A stretch of 64,000 nucleotides of DNA from Escallonia rubra. Its lineage: Eukaryota > Streptophyta > Magnoliopsida > Escalloniales > Escalloniaceae. The notes beneath the pieces were generated by a model that saw nothing but the letters and a program-made list of their open reading frames with translations, was not told the DNA's origin and did not search any database. The stretch is from NCBI GenBank assembly GCA_033065855.1, contig JAVXUO010001093.1, positions 372,001 through 436,000 of the forward strand, given 5' to 3'. Positions within the stretch are counted from its first letter, which is position 1. Every line of letters starts with the position of its first letter. The position numbers and the translations under genes are program-made. Positions 1-12,474 of this stretch are shown one piece after another.

Positions 1-1
1 G

Positions 2-2063
2 CATTTGGCTCCCCTGCGCATATGACGAGTATTCCGGGTTTGTTACCGGTGTGGATGCAGTGGACACTCTTCGGATGTCTGCACCAAAAGTGCGGAGGCA
101 ATAAACCATGCCTTTGATGAACTTTACATTCGGATGCAACACCAATTCCCTCACCCTACCATGTTTGAACTCCATCAACCTCAGTATGGACCTTCTCTTC
201 GAATGTTACCTAACTCCGATTTTAATCGGACTTCCCAGATTGAATCACTCGACACTCCTTTTGGCCCTGAACTGCATTATATCTACTCCTCTTTCTCGCC
301 GCCACAATCCCCTCCATCTTCTCTAGACCTCAGTTACCATCTTGCCGAAGTGAACCTGAAGTGCTTTCACCCAACCTTGAATCCTACTTTGCTTCTTCTT
401 CCCAGGTGAATGAAGTCATGGACTCCTCACCATATGGTCACCAAAATGGAGACCAGCTTGTTCCTTCATCCCCAAATTACTGGCCCCCACATATTACTGC
501 TGAGGATCCCCTCACCCACGTTACTCCCCGGCCACTCCCACAAAGATCTTTACCAAAAAATCCTAAGGATAGTAGGTCTCCCCTCCAACATGATGGACAT
601 TTGGAACTATTTCTCCTACCAAGCGTATTCGCATAATTGGACCATCCAAACCTCCAGGTTTTTCTCATTCTCCGCTTATCTCTAAGACTGCTTTGTTGTA
701 TGCACACTTTACATGTCTGCATTACATCCTTTGTTACATGCTCTATGATTTCTATATGGTAATTTCCTCTTTTTCAAGAGTGTATTCCTTGCTCTCTTCT
801 TGCTCACCCAAAATCTGCACACCCTATATTTTGGATGAACTGATTCCTCTTTATGATCCCATCCTCCAAAGAATCTTCCTTTTCCCCAAACAATCCAATT
901 CATCAGAACCAAATTCTTTGCTCTCCTCCAACCTTAATTGGCAACCCCATTACCCTCCACCACCAATCAACCCATAATCTTTGAACAATAAAAATAGAAA
1001 GAGCTTCATCTCCTACAACCTCACTCTAAAAAAAAGGCAAACTATTGCTCATTCTCGGCTCCTCCTTGGTCTATTGGTTAGCATCACAGCAGAATCCCTG
1101 AGAAGTCACCCTTATTCTCTATGTCATTCTCGCCGACACTTGTACTCCGATGAAGACCTAGCTGGCAAGGAGTCTTGCTCCCTTATCTTTCAAAGACGGC
1201 TTCTTATGGTGACAAATCCCTTGTTTCCACGACTGACGGTGTTGTGGTCTCTCTTTCTCCTCACCGACCCTTGTTCCCTCCTGCCGTCGACCTCTGTCAC
1301 CCTTATGGTGATGGTGATACCTTTGATCTTTGTCACCCGTATGGTGATGGAGATGTCGGCTCTTCTGTTGAACTCTCCTTCTTTTTCGAATCCAAAGGGA
1401 AAAATAGAATCTGTCTCAATCTATTTGTTGAAGGTGGTCGAGGGCTCTTGCACCTCTTGGGCTTCGGATACTATGGTTTCAGGCTGGAAAATGGGCTCTA
1501 GCACTATTAGTGGTTGCGACCAGTTTCTTCAGGTTTTGATTCTTAGGTTGAAATCTAGTTTCAGTGAAGAGAATGGCAGATTTGTGCTTATAATGATTCC
1601 TTCCCTGACTCAAAATAGGAGGAAGTCTTTAATTGCCCAACGTCAATGGTCTAGACTCACATTTTCTATCCTTTTTCGAAACAGTATAAAGCCTTGGACG
1701 AAAATACTATTTGCTCTCTCAAACAACAAACGAAAACGTTTGGATCTATCCTCTTCTGTTTCCAACAGACGATGCAAAAGGCCTAAACATGTGATTATCC
1801 CCTCTACCTTACTAAAATCTCTCTACAAAAGAAATTTGAGACAAGGGATGTTATTTTCGATCTTGGTTCAATCTAATCACAATAGGCATCGAAAGGGCAG
1901 TGTTATCTCAGGGAAAAGGAAGGCATGCGATACCTCTATTCCTCTCTGGTTTTGCTTGTCTGGTAAACGCCCACGTATTTCTACGACGAATTCGTTTGCA
2001 ACGGCTCTGCTTGCCGCACCTGGGCAGGTTTTGGGGTTTGTCCTTGAACAACCCCTTCATCCC
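2..2063 (+). pseudogene. LINE ORF1 remnant (RNA-binding Gag-like protein, C-terminal half)
   Basis: A CX2CX4HX4C zinc knuckle is encoded at 41-82 (cysteines at 41, 50 and 80, histidine at 65). It is followed by a proline/serine-rich stretch, as in plant LINE ORF1 proteins. The frame stops at 407-409, and a similar Pro/Ser-rich text continues in another frame from about 361 to 636, which indicates a frameshift. The later long open frame at 981-2066 gives no family I recognise and may be partly out of frame. The N-terminal domain is outside the window. The product would bind element RNA in an intact copy; this copy cannot make it. Confidence 0.6.
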
Positions 2064-2065
2064 TA

Positions 2066-5000
2066 ATGAAAATCCTCAGCTGGAACTGTCGGGGTTTGGG
2101 TCAACTCTGCACAGTTTGTACAGCCAAACATCTGATCCGATGACACCACCCTGATATTCTCTTCCTCCAAGAAACAAAGATGGAATCTTTACAAATTGCT
2201 ACTCTCTTTCGCAAGGAAGGTTTTGAGCTCTTTTATGGAAATAATCCGGTAGGTCTCAAAGAAGGCCTTTGGGTGGGATTGAAAAAACCTTTTGTCTGGT
2301 TCCTAACTCTCTCAATCTTGCCATCTCCTTCTCCTCTCTCTCTCTCTCTTTTAATAACATCCCACTATGCACATCGGGCTTTGTGTATGGTCACCCTATG
2401 GTTGAAAAATGCAAGGAGACGTGGATCGATATTGGCCACGCTTTCCAACAGATATCTGAACCTTTAATTCTAATTGGCGACTTCAATCAAGTCTTATCCA
2501 CGGAGGAAAAAATGGGGAACAACAGAGACAGCTATCCGGGGCACGTCTATCTTGAAAACCTCATTGAACAGCATGGTCTCCTCAACGTTGCTTGGAGAGG
2601 GCCCACCTTCACTTGGTCTAATGGTCGCCATGCCTGTGACTGTGCCTTTGAAAAACTGGACCGTTGTCTTTCTAATACTGATTGGCTTCTGGCTTACATA
2701 TCGGCTACCACTACCAACCTAGGTATTCAATGCTCTGATCATGCCCCTATACTCCTAGAGTCCCATCCTATACACCGAGGCAAACAGTTCCCCAAACGTT
2801 TTGAGGTAGTTTGGTTACAACATCAGGAAGGAATTGCTCTGATTCGAACGCTATGGAACACAGCAGTTTCTAAGTCCCTTATTTGGTCTTATACGTCTTC
2901 ATCATCTCATTCTTCACAATCTCACCTTATGGGGTAAATCTCATTTTTGCCAGATAGATGCTCAGATTCAATCCATTCGACAACAACTACCACTTGTTCA
3001 GGCAAACTTACCTTCTCCTCAATATCTTCATCAAAACAACGTGCTCTAAGATAAAATAAATTGGTTGATGGATTGTGAAGAAATATATTGGAAACAATGC
3101 TCCAAGGAACATTGGTTGGCTCTAGGTGACCGCAACACAAAGTTCTTTCATGCCTCCGTTCGTATGCATAAATCCCGATCAAACTTCTCCAACATCCTTA
3201 ACCCCTTGGGGTTAATATGTTCCTCCAATTCGGAACTTCAAGATTGTTTTCTCCAGCACTTTAGCTCTATTCTTGCCCCTGAATTCCCTTTCAAAGAAAC
3301 TCGAACCCTCGACTCAGTCAAAAATCTGCTCTATCATCTCTCTCCCGCTAAGTCAAAAAATCTTGATCTTTCGTTCAGTGCCTATGAAGTCAAGAATGCA
3401 GTCTTTCAACTAAGCCGGCTCAAATCTCCTGGACCAGATGGTTTCCCTCCCATTGTCTATAAAAAATGTTGGAATTTTATGGGGCAATCTTTGACCACTA
3501 TTGTTCTCTCTTTCCTAAACTCAGGTCACATGTTATCTGAAGTCAATAGGACCTTTATCATTCCCAAAATTGAATGCCCATCTCACTCGAGTGATTTTCG
3601 CCCGATCAGTCTCTTCAACTCTCAGTATAATATAATTGCCAAGGTTCTTAATAATCGTCTCAAGGAAGTCATCCCTTCACTCATCTCGCCATATCAAAAT
3701 GCTTTTACGAAAGGAAGATGAATCCTGGATAACATTCTTATTGGTCAAGAACTCACAAATTCTATCCGTCTCAAAAAATCAGGGAAGAAAGCTCTCGATT
3801 CGCTCAAAATTGATATGAGTAAAGCCTTTGACTGCATCAGATGGGACTTTGTAGAGGTGGTTTTTGTCCAAGTAGGGTTCTCACCAAAATGGATCCGCCT
3901 ACTCATGCAATGTATCTCTACTGTCTCCATCCTGGTGGATGGCTCCCCTACAGAATTCTTCAAACCTTCGTGTGGCCTTCGTCAGGGGGATCCTCTCTCT
4001 CCTTCTCTATTTATCCTTTGTTCAGAAGTCCTCTCTCAAATGCTTACTCGAGCTCAGGAGTATGGCGGAATCATAGGTCTAAGCCTTTCAAGACAGACTC
4101 CTCTCATTAATCATCTTTTCTTTGTGGATGACTCCCTTCTTTTCCTATCCCTTACTCCCTTATGCTGTGAACTACTCAAACTCTTACTTCAGAAATACTT
4201 TCAAGACTCGGCAACAAATCAATTCTTCCAAATCTACTCTTTTTGTCAGCCCCAACACGCCTACAGCCTTAGCCAACTACTTCTCTCTCCAACTTGGTAT
4301 TCCTGTCCATAGTTCGGTCGGCAATTATCTAGGGACTTCTTTGGATATAGTCACTCACCGCACATCCTTCTTCCGAACTCTTGTCACTCGCATTCAAAAT
4401 CGTTGTGCGGGTTGGAAAAGTCTTCTTCTTAATAAAGCTGGAAGAACAACACTCATCAAATCGATTCCCAGCTCTCTTCTTTCCTATCATAGGCAAGCAA
4501 TCCTTTTTCCAATCAAAGTATGCAAAACCATAGACTCCATCTTCGCCCGATTCTGGTGGTCAGGTAACAACCTCTCCCGGGGTATCCATTGGATCAGCTG
4601 GCAAACCTTATGTGGTCTTCAATCCTACGGTGGTCTAGGTTTTTGGTCCTCTCACTATCTCAATAAAGCTCTTCTTGCCAAGACAAGTTGGCGTATCTTG
4701 GAGTCACCCTCTTGTCTCCTATCCACTCTTCTTTGTTCAAAATACTGTCTCCGATCACATTTTCTCCAGGTTCAACCCAATTCAAGGGCATCATGGGGGT
4801 GGAGAGGCATCCTCGCAGGGAAAGACGTCCTCTTATTGGGTTGCCTTTGACAAATTGGGAATGGGGATTGAATTAATCTGTGGACAGATAACTGGATTCC
4901 TTTAGTTAGCCCCAATTCTCTAACTTCTTATGAGAATAATTCTCTACCGGTACATCTGGTCTCAGACCTAATCACAAGTGGTCGCTGGGATGAATCCCTA

Positions 5001-5930
5001 ATTCGGAATATATTTCCTGATCATATTTCTGAACAGATTCTGGACATTTACATTCCCTCTAGTGGTCTTCTTGATAGACTTCTCTGGAACTGCACAGTAA
5101 ATGGCAAATTTTCGGTCAGCTCGGCTTACTATCTGTAATACTCCTAAACTCCTAACTTAACGGACCATCCCATTAAGTTGGAATCCGCCTCTTGGACCCA
5201 AATATGGAAACTGCCTCTCCCACTCAAAATGTAATTCTTCGTGTGGTAACTATCATGGAATCGATTACCATTACTAAGTTCTCTCAGTCATCGGGGCGTC
5301 AGAATAAGCACCTCCTGTTCTCTCTATCACCAAGAAATTGAAACAGTGGGTCACCTGTTTTACTCATGTTTGGCTCTAAGAAGTATCTAGTTTGGGAGTG
5401 GTCTAGGCATTCTCACATCTATACCTATTCCATCTTTTAAAGAATGGTTAATAGCCTGGATACATCGTCCACCAGATCCTCCTAATCACACTGCATACTC
5501 CCAAATTTTATTCTTCTCAATTCTCTGGCATATTTGGCTATTCCACAACGCAAGCATTTTCCAATCTTCGTCAAACCATGACCCTCTGCGCATCATTGCC
5601 CAATCTGTTGAACTCACTTCCCACCTAACCAAGCAGCAACAGAGGACTAAACTACACTTCTATCCCCTCTCCCATAATTATCGCCGAACTGCCATACCAC
5701 ATATCATTACCACCTCTCTTAAACAACCTACCCCCTTCTCCCAAGATGCCTCTCCCAGGCATTCCTTTTTCCCAAGTCCTCCTAACCTAACTCCCACTTA
5801 CATATTCTTTTCCGCGGTATTCCAAAGGACATCCAGAACAGCTCAATTAAGGATAACAACCAAATCAAGAGTAGGATTGATCCTGAATCAGCACTCACAT
5901 TCTTTTCGAACTCATTCAGCAACAAGTTGA
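2066..5930 (+). pseudogene. LINE ORF2 remnant: endonuclease, reverse transcriptase, zf-RVT
   Basis: The start is the ATG at 2066, which begins the typical N-terminus KILSWNCRGLG. The endonuclease shows LIGDFNQV (about 2473), a DRCLSN..W block and SDHAPI (about 2737). The reverse transcriptase begins near 3065 and contains SPGPDGFPP, DFRPISL, a GLRQGDPLSPSLF block near 3975 and the active-site block FVDDS near 4119, where most relatives have FADD. The region after 4880 continues as the zf-RVT-like C-terminus with several stops. Lesions seen include a stop in the endonuclease (about 2141), a frameshift near 2265, a stop at 3719 after KGR, a frameshift near 4200 and multiple stops after 5130. 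The gene is non-functional. The 3' end of the frame is approximate. Confidence 0.85.
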
Positions 5931-6350
5931 TGCGCTCTCCCTACTCCTCTCTTATAAATGGGCGTCACAACATTTTTACAGTAATTTTTCTTTACTCTCT
6001 AATTCGGTTTTTCTTCATTCTCAGATCACAGACCATGAAGGTACGATAGTCAGGATCCAGCCCATCTTTTTTTATATCTACCAGACTTGTAGTCTGTTCC
6101 ACAGCTGCTACATCACTACTGGTTTGACCGATGACTCTACAGCTATCTGAAATTTTATGATTGGAGCCATTATCGTCAGCATACCAAGTTATTTGTAGCA
6201 TATAGAAATAATTATGTGCTCCAGCGATATGACAGGATGGGGTCACCGTTATGATTGAGATCTTCTCTTTTGTTTGTAAATATTCTTGTCTCAGTTTGTA
6301 ATTACTATACTTTGTACTCCTTTTCTTGATGAAATGTAGTTCTATCTCTT

Positions 6351-6383
6351 AAAACAAACAAAAAACAAAAACAAAAACAAAAA
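6351..6383 (+). repeat. A-rich 3' tail of the LINE
   Basis: A run of (A)nC units follows a 3' UTR-like stretch and closes the LINE. A-rich tails of this kind mark the 3' end of target-primed LINE insertions. It is the natural right boundary of the element. Confidence 0.8.
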
Positions 6384-9331
6384 GCTCAAGAACGGTTAGG
6401 GAGAATCTGGGTGATGTTTTTCCTACGAGCAGATCTCCGCTCAAAGCCTTGGAAGGCCTTGTGCTATATGTAGAGAGAGCTACTCGCACTGAGCAAGGCG
6501 GGCGGCTTAATTTATTGGCTCCTACCTGTTCATCAGCCTTTTGTGCTTTTAAATTTGTATCTTTCTCCAATTTGTGTGGACAGAAGTGTCTCTATATGTG
6601 GCAATATAGGCAAGTGGTTTTCTAGTTTCTACTGATGTTATTCTCGTTGGCTGGTACAACGTTTTCTTTTTCATGCATGACACTCTCTTGCGTGAGCCAG
6701 TTGGTTGGAGTAAATAAGATTTGTTACAAACGTTGTCATAGTTCATAATTTATTAAACATTATGAGATGCAGACACAATTATGGTTATTAAAAAAACTTT
6801 TCATAGTTCGTGATTCGATGGACGCTGATGAGATACAAATACGATCACATCTATGTTTGTTATGAATAACTAACACTGTGGGTCATGAATAAATAACTTT
6901 CATCCCTAATAGTGTTCTTCTATGTTTACAAACATAGTCTTGTTTGGAATAGATGATCAAAAAGTAGTTCAGGTGCAAACGAGGCTCGTTCAGGAGCCTC
7001 GGACTCATTTAACTAAGATTGTCTTCAAGTTTAACTTAAGTCGGTAAAATGATCAGTTTTTTTTTTGTTGTTCAAGCTTGTGTTTGTTGTATTAAGAGAT
7101 GACCGGCTGGTTCAGCAATAAAAGATTAAACCTTCTGCTCCATCGAATGTTTGCAAATTCTTAAGATAAATAAATTTGCGTGTTTAAAGGCTAACATTAA
7201 ATTCGCATATTTGAAAATTGGGTTGGAGGAACCTGATGGTCCTGATTAAATCTGCCCAGAGGAGAACCAAACCAGATGACTTGGAGTTGCTGAAACCTTA
7301 AAAGTAAATGTATGGCAAATCATCTTTCCATTTCACTCAAAAAAAAAAAGGAACATTTTTGGTCAAGACAAATAATATCTCTTGGTTATGTCTGCAGCCC
7401 TATCCGAATGAGTACTTCCTATTTCCAATGTAGGGAATTTTTTATGTTTTGGAAATAGCAATACCGAGGTTCAATCAATATCATATATATTGCGGTGTTT
7501 CAAATCCACACGCTCACATATTACTTTTGTTAATAAATTGGATATGTGGGCCCATTATCCACCTACCAACAAATAATGTGTATTTGTTAATCTGGATTAT
7601 TACAGTGAATTAGAAGATATTTATCTCCTAAGTGTTATCTCCTAGATGTTTGAGATAAATACAGTCTTTATCTTCTAAGTGTTTAAGATAAAGTCGGTCT
7701 TTAATACTATCTCTATATAAAGGTTAGAGATAACCCAAGTCACAATACAATATATATGAGACCCATCAAGAAAAAATTTAAAATTTTAAGCATGTTATTC
7801 TGAAAAATAATTATATGGTTTTGTTCCTCTATGCTTAAGGATGAACTCTATAAAATTTCGTGATTATTGGGTGCATGATTTGTGAGAAATCACAATTTTA
7901 TTTTTCATGAAAACGGTGTTTTTTTTTAATTTTGGGGCTCAAATTCGGAAAACGATATTCAGTTTTTATCATGATCGGTTGATACAGAGTTAATCTATGT
8001 CACATAAGCTTTCCAAAGATATATGGCAAGCATTATTTGGCTTAAAACAAGAGAGATATAGCCTTTGAAAATTGGCCTCGTAGCATGGCGGCGGCTGAAA
8101 ACTTAGGATTTTATAATGAAGAAGACAAGTATGCGCGCCACATGTGAAGCCAGCCGCGCACGCGCCACACGCGTGCGAAGACGAGCCGACCACGTGTGCC
8201 CATGCACCAACAACGAAGAGCTGTCAATCGCGCCACACGCTCCCACGCTCCAGCCAAGGCTGAGCTGCCACGTGCGCCATGCCGAGCTACTTCCACGCGC
8301 ACATGCTCCACATGCGCCTGCTCCAAGAAGCTCTAGACGTTGCCCCACGCGCATTGTGGCGTGGAGGCGCGTGACGTCTGTTTTTGGGCCTTGTTTTGCT
8401 CACCGCCAGCGAGTGGAGGATCTGCTTGACTTTTTGATTTTTTCTGTGGAGTCAGATTTACCTTTATACCCTCTGAGTGTATACTATTTAATTTTTAAAT
8501 GACTTTTTTTTAAAGAAATTAGCTTTAATTTTTTGTTTTATACACACATAATTTTTTCTATAAATCCAGAGGGTATATCAGGGTTAAATTTACTGTTTTC
8601 AACTTTTAAGAATTTATCTCTCCTCTTTAGGCTATTTGTAAGTATTTTAATGGTAGTTTTATGATTCAAAAAATGCGAATAATGCACAAATATTAATGTT
8701 TGCATTTCGTGGGCAGAAATAAATATTTTGGAGAGCTACATGATATAGATGAATTATGTTTTATTTGTAACATGCTTGTCTTGATTCGTGTTATGGTTAA
8801 TTATGATTTTGTTAAGGTATGTTTGTTGGGCTTTTGGTAAACCACACTTTTTAAACCAAATCTCAAGGCCTTTTCGCCCGTTTTTCTTGGAAGGAGAATG
8901 TGGCATATTCATCCATTTAATTACCCTTCAACTTGTTTTTGAGCATGCTAGTTTTAGGTTAAATGGATGTATATTAGATTGACATTCTAAATAAGCTTAT
9001 GTGTTTACTTTTGTTTTAAATTATTAGAATGCCAATAACGCTCAATGGAGTCCTTGCACACTTTGTTGTATGTTGCAACTTTTATATTATTCTAAATTAT
9101 GATGTGGATGATTTATTACATTGTGGATTATATGATATGAAATTTATTGCGAAAAATTACTTGAAAAATATTCTTCCCAACTCACATACATTGGAGATGC
9201 TTACGAGCTTAGCAAATTTTCGATTTCATGATGTGAGGAAGTATAATATTTTTCATTTGAATTTTTTAAAATAAATAGAAGGATGTATAATTAATGTTTT
9301 TTTCTTTGTGCAAACTAATGTAGTAAATAGA
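6384..9331. other. Intergenic DNA without a supported gene; possible LTR-like remnant and GC-rich patch
   Basis: I see no gene. At about 7540-7760 there is text that resembles an LTR promoter region: repeated ATCTCCTAAG/TATCTTCTAAG phrases followed by CTATATAAAGG. I found no second copy, so it is not called as an LTR. A patch at about 8130-8400 is much richer in CG dinucleotides than its surroundings. It is open on both strands, but without protein-like features. The rest is AT-rich. Confidence 0.4.
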
Positions 9332-10190
9332 ATGGCTACCAAGAATGTTATAGCTGATCTTATTAAGAGTGAGAAACTTAACGGAGATAATTATGATGTT
9401 TGGCACAAAAAGATGAAATTCATGCTAAATGAACAAGAGCTTGAGGAGTACTTGACCAAAGAGATGGTCGAGTCCACTGAGAGGTAACCCCTAAGAGACC
9501 ACACTGCCTACCAGAAATGGAATGCGAAAAATCGTAGTGCGCGCTATACCTTGTTGAACAACTTGTAAAATGATCTAATCAGACAGTTTGATGAACTTCC
9601 AACTTGCAAAGCTTTATAGGATCAACTCATGTTCTCTTTTGGTGGAACCTCAACTACGCGGCTTCGTAGCCTTGTGATTAAGTTTGAGGAATACACAAAA
9701 GACATGAAGCATACCATGAATGAATATCTAAGGGTGATGTTCAACATGATTGGTAAGCTAAGGGATGATGGTCATGCGCTCATATATGAGCAGCAAGTCA
9801 GAGCTGTCATAAGGTCCCTTCCTACCTCATGGCCCAATATGAAACAAATATTGACCCATAGTGAAAACATCAAGAACTTTTCTGATGTTTCGTAGCATGT
9901 CATCCTTGAGGCTGAGACTCGAGATGCTGACAAGACACTTACTTACGTCACCCAAGGGGGATCGCTTAATGCAAATGGCAAGCGCGGAAGACAAAGTAAG
10001 AATGGCAAGAAAGGTGAGGCTAGCACTTCTGCGCCAAAGGAAGGGAAAATAAAGAAATGCAAGGGAGGAAAACGTGGTGGGAAAAATGATTTGTCTAAAA
10101 TCAAATACTTCAACTATCAACAGCAAGGACACTTCGCACGTGATTGTGCTGAGCCGAAGAGGGTACCTTCTGAATCTCTCTCTCAGTTAT
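9332..10190 (+). pseudogene. Copia gag remnant with damaged zinc knuckle
   Basis: The frame opens with MATKNVIADL at 9332 and continues through the gag block KLNGDNYDVWHKKMKFML typical of copia elements. In-frame stops occur at about 9487, 9566, 9617 and 9893. The zinc knuckle near 10106 reads KYFNYQQQGHFARDC. The two leading cysteines of the CX2C half are both tyrosine, while the GHFARDC half is conserved. Each Cys-to-Tyr change is explained by a single G-to-A transition. The gene is not functional. Confidence 0.85.
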
Positions 10191-12228
10191 ATGTTTCTTC
10201 ATATGTGATGGTTGCTCAGTCCCAACCTGTGTGGTTTAATTTGTGGATACTGGTGCAACAAACACATGTAGCACATAATCGAGAAGGGTTCGTAGATTAT
10301 CATCGGATTTTAGTGGGAAGCAAACATATCTTCATGGAAAACAATAGCTCCGAGAAGGTGCTAGGGGTTAGTTCTTACCAGCTCAAGTTGCGCACTGGGC
10401 ACACATTACTTTTTGAGGATGTGCGATATGCATCCACTGTTCGGCTTAATCTACTTTCAGTTACTGCTTTATTAGACAATGGTTTTTCTTTCAATTTTAG
10501 AGGTAATAAGTTGGACATCATTTTGAATGATGTTTTGTTCGGACATGCCTTTCGCATGGATAGTCTTTTTCAATTGGATTTAATTGAATCTCAGTCCTCT
10601 TATTCTTATGTGGTGAATGATAATATTGTGAATGATTCTGCCACCTGGCATACAAGACTGGGTCACATAGTCCAAGATAGAATGATTCGTTTAACTAGAG
10701 AAGGCCTTTTGGGCAACTCGCAAAAGTCAATCTACAAACATGTGAGGCTTGTTTGGCCGGTAAAACATGCAGGAAGTCTTTTGAAAAGGCTATGAGAGCA
10801 ACTCAGCCACTGGAGCTAGTTCACTCTAACATATGTGGACTTATGAGTGTAAAGGCACGCCATAGCGTCTCTTATTTTTTTACACTGATAGCCGATTATA
10901 CGCGATATGGTTACGTATAATTGATATCTCACCGCTATGAAGCTTTGAACTATTTCAAACGCTTTGTAGCAGACGTTGAGAATCAGAAAGAGAAGAGTTT
11001 AAAAACTCTTCATACTGACTGGGGATGCCAATATTTTTCCGTCACTTCAAGAAGTTTTGTGACGAAAAAGGAATACACATGCAACTTACTATTCCTAATA
11101 CTCAACAACAAAATGGTATTGCGGAAAAAAGGAATAGAACATTGATGCAGGCTCCACGGGCATGGTATAGCAAAATTGATGGTTACTTTCAGCAAAATGG
11201 ATTCATGAGGAGTGCAAACGAGCCCATTCTTTACGTAAAGAAGGAAGGTAAAAATGATTTCATCATTGTTTGTCTTTATGTTGATGATATCATTTACACA
11301 AGCTCATCTAACTCTCTAGTGCATGAGTTTAAATCACATATGATGAATGAGTTTGAGATGTCAGACATGGGTTTACTGCATTATTTTCTTGGCCTTGAAG
11401 TTCGATAAGCAGAAGATGTAATTTTTATTTCTCAAAGAAAATATGCCAAGGACCTTCTCAATAAATTTGGCATGCTTAATTGTCAATCTGAAGCTACACC
11501 CATGAACACTAATGAAAAGTTGCAGCGTGAAGATGGGGCAAAGGTGGCTGATGCTAAAAGGTTCAGAAGCTTGGTTGGAGGCTTAATTTATCTGACCCAC
11601 ACCAGATTCGATATTGCATTTTATGTTGGTTTGATTTCCAAGTTTATGCAACATCCTTCAAAGCTTCATTTTGGAGCAGCGAAGCGTGTCTTGTGTTACA
11701 TCACTGGTACTCTGGATTATGGGATTTGGTACTCAAAAGTTTCCAATTTCAGATTATGTGGGTTCATAGACAGCGATTGGGGGAGTTCGTTGGATGATAG
11801 GCGGAGTATTTTGGCAAATGTTTTTAGTCTTGGGTCAGGAGTAATCACTTGGAGCTCAAAGAAGCAAGCAACAACAACATTGTTCTCCTTAGAAGCTGAG
11901 TATATTGTAGCCACTTCAGCAGCTTGCCAAACTATTTGGTTAAGGAAAATACTGGCATAACTTCAACAAAGGCAAGGAGCAACAGAAATATTATGTGACA
12001 ACAAAACAACAATTGCCATGACAAAGAATCCAGCTTTTCATGGCAGAACAAAGCATATTGATATACGTTTCCATTTCATTCGTGAATTGTTTGCGAATGA
12101 GGAGTTAACTTTGAAGTATTGCAATACAAATGACCAATTGGTTGATGTGCTTACCAAGTCCCTGTCAATAGAGAAGTTATATACTTCAGATCTCTGCTTG
12201 GTGTTTGCAACTTTGAATCAAGGGGGAG
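10191..12228 (+). pseudogene. Copia pol remnant (protease, integrase, RT, RNase H) with internal deletion
   Basis: The protease motif DTGAT is readable near 10238 but is out of frame with what follows. GAG-pre-integrase is seen as WHTRLGH (about 10647). Integrase shows ADYTRYGYV and LHTDWG, then QQNGIAEKRNRTLM. The frame then jumps straight into RT (RAWYSKIDGYFQQNGF), followed by the catalytic YVDDII near 11278 and FEMSDMGLLHYFLGLEV. RNase H shows DSDWGSS, the EAEY block, CDNKTTIA and HGRTKHIDIRFHFIRE. There are stops at about 10918, 11406 and 11958. The copy lacks roughly a third of pol. Confidence 0.9.
12216..12228 (+). other. Polypurine tract of the copia element
   Basis: A purine-rich run containing AAGGGGGAG lies immediately before the TGTTG start of the LTR, which is where plus-strand priming occurs in LTR retrotransposons. 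Confidence 0.75.
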
Positions 12229-12474
12229 TGTTGAAGAATGATTCAAAGTTTGACTTGGTCTTTTAGTTAGTGTCCAGAATTTTCTGAAATAGTTAGTGGT
12301 TGTAGTGGCTGAGTAAATTTATGTTAGCACAATGTTAGTCGCATGTTAGTGGCTTTAGTGGTAGAGTAAGTTTCTGAGTCTTAAGTCTATAAATAGCTGT
12401 GTTTGTTCCGGTATTAGTAATGCAATTAGAGTTATGTTTTCTTCAGATTTGTTAAGTCTCTGTTTTCTCCAACA
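12229..12474 (+). repeat. 3' LTR of the copia element
   Basis: The segment starts TGTTG directly after the polypurine tract and ends CAACA, a matching short inverted terminus; the end could also be 12477. It contains a TATA-like stretch (TCTATAAATAG, about 12387). Immediately to its right, KCS coding homology resumes, which fixes the boundary. At about 246 bp it is a normal length for small copia LTRs. The partner LTR is absent from the window. Confidence 0.75.

Larger units (their letters stand above)
1..6383 (+). mobile_element. Degenerate LINE (L1-like) retrotransposon, left end outside window
   Basis: The order of parts is that of plant L1-type LINEs: an ORF1 tail with a CCHC zinc knuckle, an endonuclease, a reverse transcriptase, a cysteine/RNase-H-like C-terminal region and an A-rich 3' tail. 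All reading frames are broken by stops and frameshifts, so the copy is dead. There are no LTRs. The 5' end lies left of the window because ORF1 is already open at base 2. I could not find a target-site duplication without the 5' flank. Confidence 0.9.
9332..12474 (+). mobile_element. Ty1/copia LTR retrotransposon remnant, 5' LTR missing, internally deleted
   Basis: The parts run in copia order: gag, zinc knuckle, protease, GAG-pre-integrase, integrase, reverse transcriptase, RNase H, polypurine tract, 3' LTR. There is no matching 5' LTR and no primer-binding site upstream of gag. The integrase is joined directly to the middle of the reverse transcriptase near 11147, so the integrase C-terminus and the first part of RT are missing. 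Many stops interrupt the frames. The right end lies inside the second exon of the KCS pseudogene at 12475-13411. Confidence 0.9.

Noticed and set aside
981-2066. 361-codon frame as an independent gene
   Set aside because: It lies inside the LINE between the zinc knuckle and the endonuclease and shows no domain. It is treated as part of the ORF1 remnant.
7540-7760. 5' LTR of the copia element at 9332-12474
   Set aside because: It has no sequence match to the 3' LTR at 12229-12474 and no primer-binding site lies between it and gag.
8116-8502. GC-rich frame as a gene
   Set aside because: Both strands are open through a CG-rich patch, with Ala/Arg/His-rich text and no motif or splice context.
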